64,000 bases of DNA from Gibbula magus (GCA_936450465.1 OW388296.1:55356431-55420430), one strand, 5' to 3'. Counted from the stretch's first letter, positions 49,200 to 61,207 are shown. Notes: a model not told the origin generated them from the sequence alone. Numbers and translations: made by a program.

Positions 49200-51480
49200 T
49201 ACGTACCAGTTTATGTTGTTTCTAGCATGTCTGTTTATTTAGTATGAGTCTGTAGTAGCCTGAACGAAGTTTGCAACCAATATAAGTACTCAGTCGATTT
49301 GTTCTATGAAACAAAAATCTGCGATTGACATAACTCAACATATGAAAGGGTCTAAAAGGATTACAATGATGATATGGGAAAGCTGATAAGACAAATACAA
49401 ATGCTAAAGTGTCAAAATGAGAAAACAAACATTGACAAACTTTTTTTGTTTCATTCAAATGCATGTCAGCATATTTCAGTGTCTCCTATTTAAAACATAA
49501 ATGCCATTTTTGTCAATGAAATGGAACGATCAATTAGCTCTTTCTAAATGCAGAGGAATCAGTGAATGCCTATAAAAGCATGTAGCATGAAGAAGCACTT
49601 AAGCCACAAAGTAGAACAGTTCTGTAATGGTCTTCTGCGAGAGGATGAATGAAATTGTTGTATTGCACTGGTAATCATCTGTGAATTAGCCTATACATAC
49701 AGTTCTGTACGAAAGGCTGTGCGATGAAACAGATTAATTGATCAAAAGATTTATGTTGTATTTTTTTATTTTACAAGTAGAAAGTTATACTTAGTTTTAT
49801 TTGCAGTTTTGCAAGAAATTTTCAGTTCCATCCATTGCATGTGTATTGTCAATTAATGAGCAAGATTCGTTATATTTTCTTATAATAATGGTCATGAATT
49901 GAATTGAAGATCAATTAGCTCTTGTCAGAATTAGTTGAATCAATGAATATCTTAATATTATCTTAAGGAAATCGGAGAGAAAATTCGTGAGCTATAACTA
50001 CAATGACTTCTGGCGTGACATTATAAAAAAATGAATGAAGTCAGTGTATTGCATTAAACATATTAAGGGGCATATTCATTCCATTCTTAAAGTTCACTTA
50101 AATAGTTTTAATGATATTTCCGTTTGACACTGAATATGGAGTTACATTCATAGCTGAAAAAAAGATAAAATTTGGTTAATTACATGATTAAGATACATAT
50201 TACTGACTTACTGACCATACAGTTGTAATTATGTGTTCATTGTCAATCTCCGCATTTGTTAACCATATTGAAAGAAAGAATTAATTGTAGTTGTATTATT
50301 TTAAAGTTTATTTAACGGTAATACTTTGAGAATCTCTAATTAAATTTTATACTAAATGAATAAAATAATTTTGTTTTCAATGGGTAATAGAATGCAGGAC
50401 TCACTAAAAACAAACTTAGTTTAGTGTGTCTATTTCCCCCCACACATTTGGTTTAAATAACTGTACATGTGTTAATTATATGAATATACATGTTCTTCAA
50501 ATAGTAATAAACTAGTAGGTTTAGTCTGATTCATATGATAACTACACGAAACTAGAAAGAACACGGTCGAATTCTGAAATCATTAACATCTTTAGGTACC
50601 AGGAATAGTTTGTCAGAAGAACACATTACATGTGCCAATAACGACTTCGAATGAAGGAAATTCAATGTGACTGCAGTGCCAAAATGAACATTTCACAAAG
50701 TGAACTTAAGCAAATATTGAACTTGAGCGTGGGAGGACTTTCTGACATCGTCTGGAAGAGTTGTCTAATAGATTGGACATGTTTCCTGTACTCACCTGTC
50801 TTATTGGCGTGATTTGTTTCGTTGTCGTAGCAATAGATATGAAATAAGTTAATTTGGTTGACATGGTGGTCTGAGTGTAATGTTTATCTGTACGATTTAT
50901 TATATGGACATCTACATTACTGATATTAGGTTTCTTGGTCAAAGAGACATATTGGAACATAGTTATGTTAAAGGGGCAGTAGCACTTTTTTTCAAATTCT
51001 ATCTTTTTCAAATTTCCAATTTATAATGATAATTTATGTCATTTATATAGGGTAAAACACCTTATTACACCAACCAATTATCCGTAGTGGTAATAACAGT
51101 GTTGTGCATGGCGGTCATTTTATTGTGAATACATTTTATATTTCAGAATGATAAAAACGATTTCCATAGCTTTACGGAACCATGTTCACTCACTTTTTAA
51201 CTTGATTTCCGAAGAGAGAAGGGTGTTTTACTATAAGTGACCTTATTTTTCAATCACGTTTTATTAACTTATTTGAGTGAAAAAACGTGCTTCTGCCCCC
51301 ATAACAGTGTCTAATCCCTCTGGTGTCCTTCAAGTCTTTGTTTAATTTGTGCATGTTACTGTTTTGCACAGTTATGGTCATTTGTTAATCTAAAACATGG
51401 AAAGACTGGGAATGTTATACTTACAAAATCGAAATCTACTAAGCATTCAAGTCTTGGAACACTGCTACCTACCTGTATTA
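49200..51480 (-). repeat. ~2-kb segmental duplication, direct partner of 24.6-26.7 kb, containing a MITE insertion
   Basis: Ordered matches to 24590-26690 throughout. Family B MITE (50971-51301) interrupts this copy; on either side the alignment to 26410-26520 resumes (TTACTGATATTAGG before, TTCAAGTCTTTGTTTA after). A more diverged third copy lies at 61240-62290. Confidence 0.85.
50971..51301 (+). mobile_element. MITE family B, copy 2, with paralogous empty site
   Basis: Starts AAGGGGCAGTAGCACTTTTT and ends AACGTGCTTCTGCCCC(CA), flanked by TA. Reverse orientation to 40349-40698. Absent from the paralogous position near 26465-26490, so it inserted after the segmental duplication. Confidence 0.9.
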
Positions 51481-51484
51481 AAGG

Positions 51485-52285
51485 AAAGTTAATTTTACAA
51501 TGAATAAATTATTGTGGTTCACAAAATAAATTTGAAAGTTATTGGTTTTATAGTCTCATGTTAATCACTAATTCATTTTGTTCGGCCCTTTATCATTATA
51601 TCTACATAATGCACTATCACCATCATAAAGGAGCATTAGTATTTCTATTTCAATGGCTTTGACGTCATACATACGAAAGTTCAGCTCTAAAAAGGTTTTG
51701 GTGTCAACTGATAATAAACTAATATATCTTATGAATGTAACTACAAATGGAAAACGTTTCGTAACAATCGTCAAGTAATTGAAAGCTTTTTGTACATGTA
51801 TTCTGATTGAATTTTGATAGTTAAATAAGATTGATTGTTCAAAACAAATTAAAGGATATGGATTTCATTTTGCATTTACCTTCATGATTTTCACTTGATT
51901 ACATGTTTGTTCCCCTTTTCAGAACAGAAATTATTTCATCTTGAGTAAGAAGATATAGCATACATTCTACTCTAATTATTATTGTTAAACAAAAAAGTAG
52001 TATTTTGTTTGTGAGGCATGTTTTGGGATAAACAAAATATTTTTATCACAATCTGCGTATCGATTGAACATTCTATAACCTTTTTTTCTTGTATTTGTCC
52101 TTGTGACGGATGATCATGATTAGTTTAAAGGATACGTTAATTATTATATTTATATGATGAAAATGTATTCATCACCCAAATGAATGGAGTATCTTTTGTC
52201 AAGACAAATAGGCGATAGTATGAAATGTATCTGAAGCAAATGTCTCTCCAATGATACAACACCTGCAGTATTTCAGGTAAATCAT
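51485..52285. other. AT-rich stretch without recognisable gene
   Basis: No supported feature. Confidence 0.35.
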
Positions 52286-52289
52286 GCTG

Positions 52290-52525
52290 TTTGATAAATG
52301 TCATATCGGTAATTGGTAATTCAAACCTTCAAGTATAAAAATAAATAGGACGACTTATCTTATATGTCATGCATCATGTCTTAATGACCCTCACTCTCGA
52401 TGTTTACAACATCTTATATTACAATCAATTGGTAATAGCCTATAGCTCATGAACATTTTTGTTGCAGTGGCTTCATTACATTTCCGATGTGTTTGATCAG
52501 AGAGTATTAACTAGCAGGTAATAAT
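52290..52525 (+). repeat. Repeat shared with 63.79-63.99 kb
   Basis: TCGGTAATTGGTAATTC, ATGTCTTAATGA, GGTAATAGCCTATAG and TACATTTCCGATGTG have counterparts in the same order at 63790-63985. This supports a longer direct duplication of 49.9-52.5 kb into 61.2-64 kb. Confidence 0.6.
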
Positions 52526-52939
52526 CGAGTACACTAATTAATGCTTATCAATTGACAATACAGATAAACCATTCGGCAGTGCTCTCAAGCAGTGGATGTG
52601 AGACTGTACTCACTATATTCATCGTATTCACATAAATATACAAATATAAATGTACATAAAGACTAAAGATGGGATGGACGGGGGTAGAGGGGATGGAGGA
52701 GGGTTGGGGGTTGCCAGCAACAGACTATAACTATTTGTCCATGTCTGACTTAAACCATTTGCTGATATTAAAAGTTCATTTTTCTATACTCACATTACTT
52801 GTACATCACAAAACCATGGCATTTTATGACAATCCACACTTATCGTCCTCAAATGATGGTTGTTAAACTTTTTCTTTTATGATATAATAAATATTTGATA
52901 GTTGCTTATATGTGTTTGTAGTGCCCCGTGTGGAAATAA

Positions 52940-53105
52940 ATCTTCAACAGTCCATTGGGAATACTCTTCACACATTCCTTCCACGCCTGAGTTCAAGTTA
53001 AACGCGAGTTCACGAACTGCAACTGCGACATGTATACAACAATTAATTATGTAAGCGTTCTTGGTGATAATGTCCTTGATTTGATATACTAAACACGGTT
53101 TACTC
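52940..53105 (+). repeat. 'NCLDLISAL' module copy, strongly decayed
   Basis: CATTCCTTCCACGCCTGAGTTCAA and AATGTCCTTGATTTGATA align loosely with the 27.3-kb copy in the same orientation. The shared reading frame is broken here. Confidence 0.4.
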
Positions 53106-53619
53106 TGATTATGTTTTTTACATTTAGTATCGGTAACGTAGAGTAGCATTGCTATGGAACAAGTATGCCATCTGCATTAGACGGAACAAACAGAAAATTG
53201 TACAACCAAAGTATATTGTCTCTAAATTTGTTCGCAGTAGCCATAATAAACGAGTTTTTCATAAGGAGTTCTCACCAAAAATAATGTACATGCAAGTAGG
53301 TGAATTGTTTCTATTTTCCCAATACTAGCTAAACCCACTAGTTCAGTTATGTACTGATTGTGCATGCGCTTGTAAAGTTTCGATATGTGCATAGAATACA
53401 CTTTATTCATTAATTTTAATTGTACAATTTGCCCATGTTTTCACTATGACAGCGAACAATCTTATCATGTGATTCATGTGAACCGTAATATCTTTTTCCT
53501 CGTGAGTAATAAAGCACTCTTAAAATTCGGTGGATGCGGTTAAAAATTACATGAACGTAGTTATTGAAATGAAAATCTTTAACACACAATTAAGAAATAC
53601 AGTCAATAAAATGTATTTG

Positions 53620-54100
53620 AGCGCACTTCGGCGTACCTCTGTAAAATGAATGTCTGAAGTCTAAGATAAATGCCAGTTTTGTCAATGGAATGGGAACATG
53701 GGTTAGCTCTTACTGCATTCAGTTGAATCAATGAATGAATGAAGAAGCATACTGCGTGAAGTATCACCAAAGCCGTAATGGACTGCGATGAGAGATGAAT
53801 GAAACTGTTGTACTGCATCAGTAAATATTTGTGAATGAACTGATAGTTGTGAATGAAGGTGTGTATGAATGAAACAGCCTCATTGATATTATTTTACATA
53901 TTATATTAAGGGGAGAAATTTTAAAATGCCTTCAGCCTTATCAGGAATCACCGGGAAAATATATTTAGAATTCAGACTGGCAAGTGCTTTGAAGCATGGT
54001 TATGAATGGAAAGCTGTGGTCCATTAAGTTTTATCACTATCTGCTGAATTCAAATGTCACAATTGTAGCATTACAAAGTGCACTATCCTCGGTAGGAAAT
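53620..54100 (-). repeat. 'SSQSITALVILHA / TIVTFE' module, inverted partner of 15.6-16.1 kb
   Basis: The minus frame 53603-53818 reads MQYNSFIHLSSQSITALVIL and continues for 71 codons. Upstream on the same strand, near 54080, is PTEDSALCNATIVTFE. Identity with the plus strand at 15.88-16.04 kb is roughly 95% by eye. Confidence 0.7.
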
Positions 54101-54475
54101 AATTCGTGGATGTTGTTAGTGCATGAAATTATGATACCATAAAAGAAATGATCTATGGTTATTAAGCGAAAGACAGGGAACGGAATTATTTGAGCAATGG
54201 TCATGATGTAATAGCAAGAAAATTAAAGTTGCAGGATTGCATTGTCTCACAGTTGAGAGGAGAAAGACGAAATGGCAAATACAAAGAAAAACACAGACAA
54301 CTGTACAAAGAGAAAGTAACATGCATGTGTTACAACCATTAACAAACCATAGGTCAGTGAAGTGACCTTTCTGTATACCTTAAATTAATTTAAAGAACCG
54401 ATAGCTGAAAAGTTTTGAAACCTGTGAATTCATCAGACATCAACATCGTTATAGTTTAAAACAATACATAGTAAC

Positions 54476-54672
54476 TTTTTAATACTTACCCTACTTTTAC
54501 TAGTGCATATTACCTATATGATCCGATGAAGGATTGAAAACGTGACTGAGACAGGATCCTAACGTAACTGTAGTGAAGTGTAGACAGACTGGCTCTAGGG
54601 CACGTCACTACCCGGAAGTGTAGTGCAATCCACATAGCTGCGCGCGCAGTGATATGAAAACCTCACATTTCC
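54476..54672 (+). repeat. DIRS left inverted terminal repeat
   Basis: Complementary to 60404-60590 over ~185 bp, including GATCCGATGAAGGATTGAAA, GTGTAGACAGACTGGCTCTA and GCGCGCAGTGATATGAAAAC. The outermost part, TACTTACCCTACTTTTACTA, is also found inverted in the ICR. Confidence 0.93.
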
Positions 54673-55519
54673 TATATCGCACTGATTGACGGACGTGTTT
54701 CTCTGAGACGAATTTTTCGTTTTCTACGTATCTTGTTTCCTTAACCGTGTGGTTTAGTTTTTGGTATGTCTTTTCCCTATTCTTGTATTGTGAAGTGTAA
54801 CATGCTAGGTTTCACCTTCCTCGTCGTAGAAATGGTTTTCTTCGTTTGACAACGATGTTTTTCTTCGCTCATGTCGCTTTTTCATTGCTTTTCACGGCGA
54901 GTTTTAGTTTTGTTTTCATTATACACTGCCTACTGTACCGTTTTATCGTGTTTTTTAAACACTTTTTCATGTTTTGGTAGCTTTTTTCGTTGTTTTTTCT
55001 TCGGAGCACGTTTTCGTTGGCCATTCAAAATGGCGGCCTCCTTCGTCTTGCTCGATTTGTTGTGATGACGTCACGACTTTTTGTGTACCGTGGTTTTTGC
55101 TTATTTTATCCTTGTTTATGGATAATCTTGTTTTCTTATTGCATGGTTTATTCTTAGCTTAATATATTGCTATTTTTAATTGGTAATTTTACTTTGTGAA
55201 ACTCTTTGGAGTTATTCAATTTACTTGAACTTTGACCACAGCGGTTACCTCCCTTTTAACCTTCAGTCTGTGTAGTTCTTGTGTTGTTGTTTTTTACTTC
55301 AATTTTTAAACTCGTTTCATGTGAATTCTCGTTTTTGGTATAAAATTTCTTCTGTAAATTTGTATTACCAATGTTTGTAAATTTTTCATGCTTGATTTAA
55401 CCTTTCATTCTTGAACATTTTTTTATGTTAAATTATTTTTAACATTTTGTGTTCTTGATTGCTTGATTATTTATGCTCACTGTCTTCTCCTTCTTTGTTG
55501 ACAGTGAACTTGTACTTGC

Positions 55520-57745
55520 ATGCCGCGAGTGGACTGTGCTGCCTACAAGTCTTCCAAGTCTGCAAAGGACCCGCACCTCCTTTGCCCAGACTGTTTGGTG
55601 GACACACCGTGTGAGTGGCTTTCCCGGTGTCTACACTGTCGTCATCTTTCTGAGGTAGACTTTAAGGCATACTTAGTCGCTAAAAGGAAGAGGTTTACCC
55701 AGAGGCGTTGCAGGATGGCTACCTCTGACCTGGACCATGACACTCTGGTGATTTCCGAACCTATTGATGGCTTGTCACCAGTGAAGGATCTCCCTCGTGA
55801 TGTACCTCCCCTTACTGGGGATTCAGCATCCTCCAAACCCAAGGCCAAGCGGGTATCAAGAAAACCCGGACGCTCCACCCATCTTGAATCTACCTTCTGA
55901 TTTGGGACTCGCCTCAGCTGAGCGTCGGCGCCTCGAGGACCAACAGCGCCTGGGGGAGCGTCAATGTTTGGAGCTTGAGGTCCAGAAGGAGGAAGAGAGA
56001 TATCAGCGTTCTCTTAGGGATCTCGAGCGCCAGGAAGATGAGAGGCGCCTGGTGGAGCTTAGAGAGACCAGGAGGCGCCAGGAGGAGCGCCGGCTGGACC
56101 TGAAGCGTCAGGAGGAGCGCCGGATATGTGGATTCCCAGCGCCGGGAGGATGAGCGCCAGCGCTCACGTCTGGAGGAGGAGCGTCGGCTTCATGAGGAGG
56201 AGCGCCTGCGCCTCAAGGAGCTGGAGGAGAAGCGTTTTAGAAACTGGGAGGGCCAGCGCCGGGAGGAGGAGCGCCGGCACAAGATATTGGAGCGCCAATC
56301 TCGAATGGATTCCGAGGATCGAGTTCGTGACGAACGTCCGGATAAGGAACGCCAGCTTTCTAGGGACAGAGCTCGGAGGGATCGAGACCAGGATACCGGT
56401 GTCTCCCCACGACGTGACAGGTCCTCTGTTAGATCCCACTCCAGTGATAGATACCATTCACGAGAGAGGGATGAACTTTCTTTGGAGGGTTCACCACGGC
56501 ACTTGGTTTCGACTTTTTGCAGATGACAGGCCTAATGCTTCTCTTTCACCTTCGAAGTTTGTGGATGCTAAGGAACCCCAAAAGACTTATCTGCTGATGG
56601 GGGGAGGTGTACACCTGGATCGCAGATAGGTTGATGGATTGTCCGTCTCCAGGTGTGGATCAGGATACTGCCTTGGCCGTATGGAATAAGCCTGAGTTAC
56701 TCATCCCTCCACCCGATGGTCCTGGACACTATTGATTCTTTGGATGAAGAATTCCAGAAGCTCTCAATCAATCCCACCTTTCAACCTGCGAAGAACTCTA
56801 CTTCGTCCTTCAAGGTTCACTCGCTACAGACGTAGGATCATGGCTCTCCACAGGACGACTCTTGCTCGAGCTTGTCGGATGCGCCACAGAGTGTTTACAA
56901 GGTCCAGGATGCCAGGACGTTGGCAATTGAGAGGGAGTTAAAGCGTACCCTAAGGCCCTTGTCAGCGTTGGCCTCTGCCACGGATGCTTTAGCTCAGGAC
57001 TTGACAGAAGACAATCCTTCCAGACTTGAGCATCTCTCCACGATGTATAGGTGGCAATATAACTCCCTTTCAGTTATCATGGACCACATCCGTTCAGCAT
57101 GGGCAACTACGGTCCTCATTCGTAGGAATGGTCTCCTTGCTCCTTGTGCCTGGGAAGAGGAGTTTAAGAAGACTCTCATCATAGCTCCTCTCTCGACTGC
57201 GATGTTGTTCGCAGACAAGATTCCAATTGTGTATAAAGAACACGCCGCTATGGCGCAATCAGACTTCACCTTTTGGGCCATCAAATCACTCTTGTCTTCG
57301 CTTGGTCCCAAAAACCCCAGAATCACCCAGGTCTACGAAGCACGGCATACTGTTTCAAAGAACGCAGCACATGGAGGTCATGTTGGGGGACGAGGCAAGT
57401 TTAGTAGGGGCGGCTACACCTCCCAGAAGCCCCGGCCCGAATTTGACGTGCACGACTGGCACCTCCCGCCTCCAGTCGTCCCTTACCAGCTTACACCCGT
57501 AGGTGGGAGACTTGGTATCTTCTGGCCGAATTGGACAATCCTAGAAGATCCCTTCGTCACCGAAATTCTCAGGGTTGGATACAAACTGCCAATCTCCAGC
57601 CCTCCACCTCTGACCAACCTGCCCCGGCCATGCGTGTACTCGTTAACTCAGATTGATCAGTTGTCTACCAACATCAAGACACTGTTGGAGAAGAGAGCAA
57701 TAGAGGTGGTCTCAGACCCCCACTTCCTCCCAGGATATTACGCCC
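55520..57745 (+). pseudogene. DIRS ORF1 (Gag-like), frameshifted
   Basis: Starts MPRVDCAAYKSSKSAKDPHL at 55520 with a Cys-rich patch (CPDC ... CEW ... CLHC) that could bind zinc. Frame changes near 55880, 56125 and 56505 break it. The middle is a highly charged coiled coil rich in EERRR/LEEERR, at about 55900-56320. The last intact part (56872 onward) reads ...STMYRWQYNSLSVIMDHIR and ends in a Gly/Arg-rich tail (GGHVGGRGKFSRGG), typical of nucleic-acid-binding Gag ends, before running into the start of the RT region. Roles are inferred from position. Confidence 0.75.
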
Positions 57746-59110
57746 AATCTTCCTGGTTCCGAAAAAGAATTCAGACAAGATGCGGATGATACACAACTTG
57801 GCAGCATTCAACGATCTATATATGCCAGAGCCCCCGCATTTCACAATGGTTACCCTGGATCTGCTGAGTTCCAAGCTTCAACCCAACGATAGGCTGGTTA
57901 GTTTAGATCTACAGGACGCGTACCTCCATGTACCAATTTTCAAACATCATCGGAAGTACCTCAGATTCCTTTTCCAGTGGGTACATTATCAATGGAAGGT
58001 TCTCCCGTTTGGAATATCTACGGCCCCGTGGCTTTTCACTCGCGTTACGTCTCCAATCGTCAGATTTCTCCATCTTCGGGGGATAGAGTTCGACCCCTAC
58101 ATAGACGATTGCCTGATGAGCCACGGGGACTCAACAGTTTTACACAAACAGACCCTATTTACCTTGGACCTGCTGCGACAGTTGGGATGGCTCGTCAAAA
58201 CAGAGAAATTGCAACTAGTCCCATCCCAGCAGCTGACGTTTATAGGAGGTCTGTTCTTGACCAACATGGATCTTCTCAGAGTAACCCCAGACAGGTGGGA
58301 GAAGATCGAACAGTTAGCCTTGCGGGGTCTTCATCAGGCCTTGTCGGTTCGCCAGTGGCAATCACTTCTCGGCCTTCTGACGTCGGCTCAAGCCCTCACT
58401 CTCAGAGGTCCTCTCATGGCGCGTCCTCTACAAGTCTTTCTCATTCCGTTTTGTCAAGAGGACGTTCCCAGGGGAAGTTTACGACTTCCACTGCATCTGC
58501 ACCGTTACCTCAGGTGGTGGACGATCCCATCGAACGTTTGCGAAGGAGTCTCTTTGACAGAATTCAGTCATCACCACGAGTTGTTCGTAGACGCTTCACA
58601 TCAGGGGTGGAGAGCCCACCTGTTGCAACGGACAGCAGCGGGGTTGTGGGCAGAACATCAAGTCGGTTGGCACAGCAACAATCTTGAACTGCAGGCAGTC
58701 ATCTTGGCCATCGAGCAATGGGTCTGAGTCCTCAGAGGTTCTCGAGTTCGAATAGTGTCAGACAACTCGACAGTGGTTTACTTGATCAATTTCCAGGGGA
58801 CGACTCGGTCGCGCCATGTATTGAAACGGACGTTCCAACTGTTCGAGTTGACAGACGCCAACCACATTCTGATCAGGGCCCGTCATACCCCGATTGCAGG
58901 AACATATTGGCATATGCTTTGTCCAGACCAGACAAGCCATCGCCAACAGAGTGGATGCTCAACCCGGAAATGTTCACCCTGATTTGTCAGCTACACCATC
59001 GCCCTCTGCTGGACCTATTCGCCACAAGGTTCAACAACCAGTTGCCAACTTACGTCTCTCCCCTTCCAGATCCGATGGCGTGGGCAGTGGACGCTCTGTC
59101 CCTGTCCTGA
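57745..59110 (+). pseudogene. DIRS reverse transcriptase and RNase H
   Basis: After a frame change near 57746 the frame reads FLVPKKNSDKMRMIHNL, then RT motif A (SLDLQDAYLHVPI), motif B (LPFGISTAPWLF) and the catalytic YIDD box (PYIDDCLM, near 58100). RNase H follows with ELFVDASHQGW and NNLELQAV. An in-frame TGA at 58725-58727 interrupts RNase H, after which the same frame continues VSDNSTVVYLINFQG. A further frame change near 58885 leads to ILAYALSRPDKPSPTEW, DLFATRFNNQLPTY and AWAVDALSLS, where an in-frame TGA at 59108-59110 sits at a position likely to be Trp in intact relatives. Confidence 0.9.
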
Positions 59111-60240
59111 GACGGTCTAGACGTGTTCACGTTTCCACCTCCATTTTTGTTACCAAAGGTTCTGGCCAAGATCAGGGAGACCAAGTCGATGAATCTGCTT
59201 TTGGTCGCGCCCTTTTGGCCGGTCAGAACTTGGTTTCCAGAACTTCGTCTTCTAGTGGAAGGAGAACCAAACCCGTTGCCCCCGTTGGCCAAACCTCCTT
59301 CTGGATCCTCACAGTCGACAGGTACATCCAGACCCACAACGGTTTCATCTGTGCGTTTGGACCATTTGCAGAAGACTCTAAGAGATAAGGGGTATTCGGC
59401 GTCGGTAGCTAGCGCCATTACTGGAGCACACCAACCTTCGACTAGAGCCCTTTATGATGATAAATGGCTGTCTTTTGAGAACTTTTGCAGGTCCCATAAT
59501 CAAGACCCTTTGTCAGCTTCACCCCAGTTCTTAGCAGATTTTTTTTTCCATCTCACGTTAAGTTAGTTAACGTTGTTAAGTTTCGTCCGCCAGGTTGGGA
59601 TTTGAACCTAGTCCTGAAGCACCTTCGTGGACTTCCATATGAACCTATATCAGAGGCTTCTTTTGAGGATCTCTCCAGGAAGACGACGTTTCCACTTTCT
59701 TTGGCAACGGCTTCCAGAGTAAGCGAATTACATGCTATTGATGTTACGAGGGTACGGTTCCAGCAACGGCGCCATGGCTCAGTGCATCTGGGTTTGTTGT
59801 GGGATTTTGTAGCAAAAAATCAACTGCCTGGTCAACCTCACAGATCTTTTGTCATTCCGCCGTTGTCTTCAATTGTGGATGAGTCAAAGTCTGAAGAACT
59901 CTCTTTATGCCCAGTCCGTGCCCTGAAGGAAAACATCTCCTGGTCCACTGACAAGAGGGCTGGGCGGAAGAGGTTATTCATTCTTTTCTCTTCTACGGCT
60001 AAGGGTGAGGTAAACCGGAACACGCTGGCACTATGGCTGCGGACAACCATTTTGGCAGCTTATGATGCAGAAAGGGTTACCTCACCCCTGCGCAAACAAC
60101 CCTCATGAGATTCGGGCTCTGGCTTCAACTATGGCGCTTCACAGAAACTGCTCCGTGCCTGACATCATGAAGTGTTGCTTCTGGAAATCCAACACTGTAT
60201 TTGCCAGTCACTATCTGGTCCTTTCCCGCCGTCCTACTGT
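59111..60240 (+). pseudogene. DIRS tyrosine recombinase (YR) with N-terminal linker
   Basis: After the TGA the frame continues DGLDVFTFPPPFLLPKVLAK, then an N-terminal core-binding segment (SASVASAITGAHQPSTRALY). A frame change in the T9 run near 59540-59550 precedes the catalytic domain. The first catalytic Arg is in ATASRVSELHAI (codon 59716-59718). After another frame change near 60065 come HEIR (His 60104-60106, Arg 60113-60115) and FASHYL with the nucleophile Tyr at 60212-60214. The R...HxxR...Y set is therefore preserved although the frame is not. Confidence 0.9.
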
Positions 60241-60250
60241 CGAATCAACA

Positions 60251-60333
60251 TGCACTAGTAAAAGTAGGGTAAGTATTAAAAATTCGTTAAAATCTAAATA
60301 TTTTAGATATTTAAAAATACTTACCCTACTTTT
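60251..60333 (+). repeat. DIRS internal complementary region (circle-junction template)
   Basis: The first half (TGCACTAGTAAAAGTAGGGT to AAGTATTAAAAA) is the reverse complement of the left end. The second half (GTTAAAATCTAAATATTTTA to CTTACCCTACTTTT) is the reverse complement of the extreme right end. The segment thus spells the left and right ends joined head to tail, as known for DIRS1, where it is thought to template circularisation. It is also strongly palindromic. Confidence 0.9.
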
Positions 60334-60403
60334 AGGGTTTATACCCTCCCATCGTGGGATCAACTACCTTCCCGCATTTTAGGACCTCGCTCGGACTGAC
60401 TCT

Positions 60404-60626
60404 AGGAAATGTGAGGTTTTCATATCACTGCGCGCGCAGCTATGTGGATTGCACTACACTTCCGGGTAGTGGCGTGCCCTAGAGCCAGTCTGTCTACACT
60501 TCACTACAGTTACGTTAGGATCCTGTCTCAGTCACGTTTTCAATCCTTCATCGGATCATATAGGAAATATGCACTAGTAAAAGGAGGGTAAGTATTTTTA
60601 AATATCTAAAATATTTAGATTTTAAC
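60404..60626 (+). repeat. DIRS right inverted terminal repeat and right extension
   Basis: 60404-60590 is the complement of the left ITR with few differences (for example GTGGCGTG versus the left CACGTCAC region). The extra tail AAATATCTAAAATATTTAGA to TTTTAAC, ending at 60626, has no match at the left end but is complemented in the ICR. Confidence 0.92.
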
Positions 60627-60799
60627 AATATTAATACACTGAAAAATGTAAATGAAGGTATAAGGAAAATTTGAGAAATAACATATCTTTTAAAATTTCA
60701 CAAAACATATTCCATCATTATACAGAGGCATTTGCTCTTGATATCCACTTTATTTCCTGTTCAGTCACGGGTAAAATACAAGAACTGTATGCTGACACA

Positions 60800-61207
60800 T
60801 GACTGCCTGCACAATGAGGATTTCCCCGCCTATCTGATCTGATCTCCAAGTACACCCCAGCCCGTCAACCTCGATCCTCCAGTGACACTCTCCTGCAACA
60901 ACCACGCTCAAACTCTCTGGTGTCAGATCGTGCCTTTTCTGTGTGTAGCCCCCAAGTGTGGAACACACTCCCCCAAGAACTAAGAGCTATCCAATCAAAA
61001 AATGAATTCAAATCTCTATTGACAACTCTTCTCTTCACTGAAGCATACCAATGAAAAGCACCGGAAATGTGTGCATCACAATGAACTGTAAATAGTAGTT
61101 TCTGTGTGTATATTGTAACTTTTATCTGTACAGCGCCGGTGAGCGACAATTGTGACGGTACTAGGCGCTATATAAGTGAATTATTTATTATTATTTATTA
61201 TTATTTT
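60800..61207 (+). mobile_element. 5'-truncated non-LTR retrotransposon (LINE) 3' end
   Basis: The plus frame from about 60829 to the stop at 61052-61054 reads DLISKYTPARQPRSS, then VSDRAFSVCSPQVWNTLPQE and LRAIQSKNEFKSLLTTLLF. This is the characteristic C-terminal tail of CR1/L2/Jockey-type reverse transcriptase proteins. A one-base frame change lies just upstream. The 3' UTR contains GGCGCTATATAAGTGAATTA and ends in an ATT-rich repeat tail (about 61181-61207). The fragment is ~400 bp, a typical dead-on-arrival insertion. Confidence 0.88.

Larger units (their letters stand above)
54476..60626 (+). mobile_element. DIRS-type tyrosine-recombinase retrotransposon, degraded, 6.15 kb
   Basis: In order: left inverted terminal repeat (ITR), Gag-like frames with a Cys pair motif and a long charged coiled coil, reverse transcriptase, RNase H, a conserved linker, tyrosine recombinase, internal complementary region (ICR) and right ITR. 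There is no DDE integrase or direct LTR, which separates it from Gypsy elements. ITRs plus an ICR are the hallmark of DIRS proper rather than Ngaro or PAT. The trinucleotide AAC lies immediately outside the left end (54473-54475) and closes the right end (60624-60626), in line with the short target identity reported for DIRS1. Several frameshifts and at least two in-frame TGA codons make this copy non-functional unless the breaks are assembly errors. Confidence 0.93.

Noticed and set aside
54871..55162. Phe-rich ORFs upstream of the DIRS Gag-like frame
   Set aside because: T-rich 5' untranslated sequence gives spurious hydrophobic frames.
55642..56457. Minus-strand ORFs and secondary plus-frame ORFs within the DIRS element
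   Set aside because: They overlap the Gag-like frames in other phases and have no family motifs.
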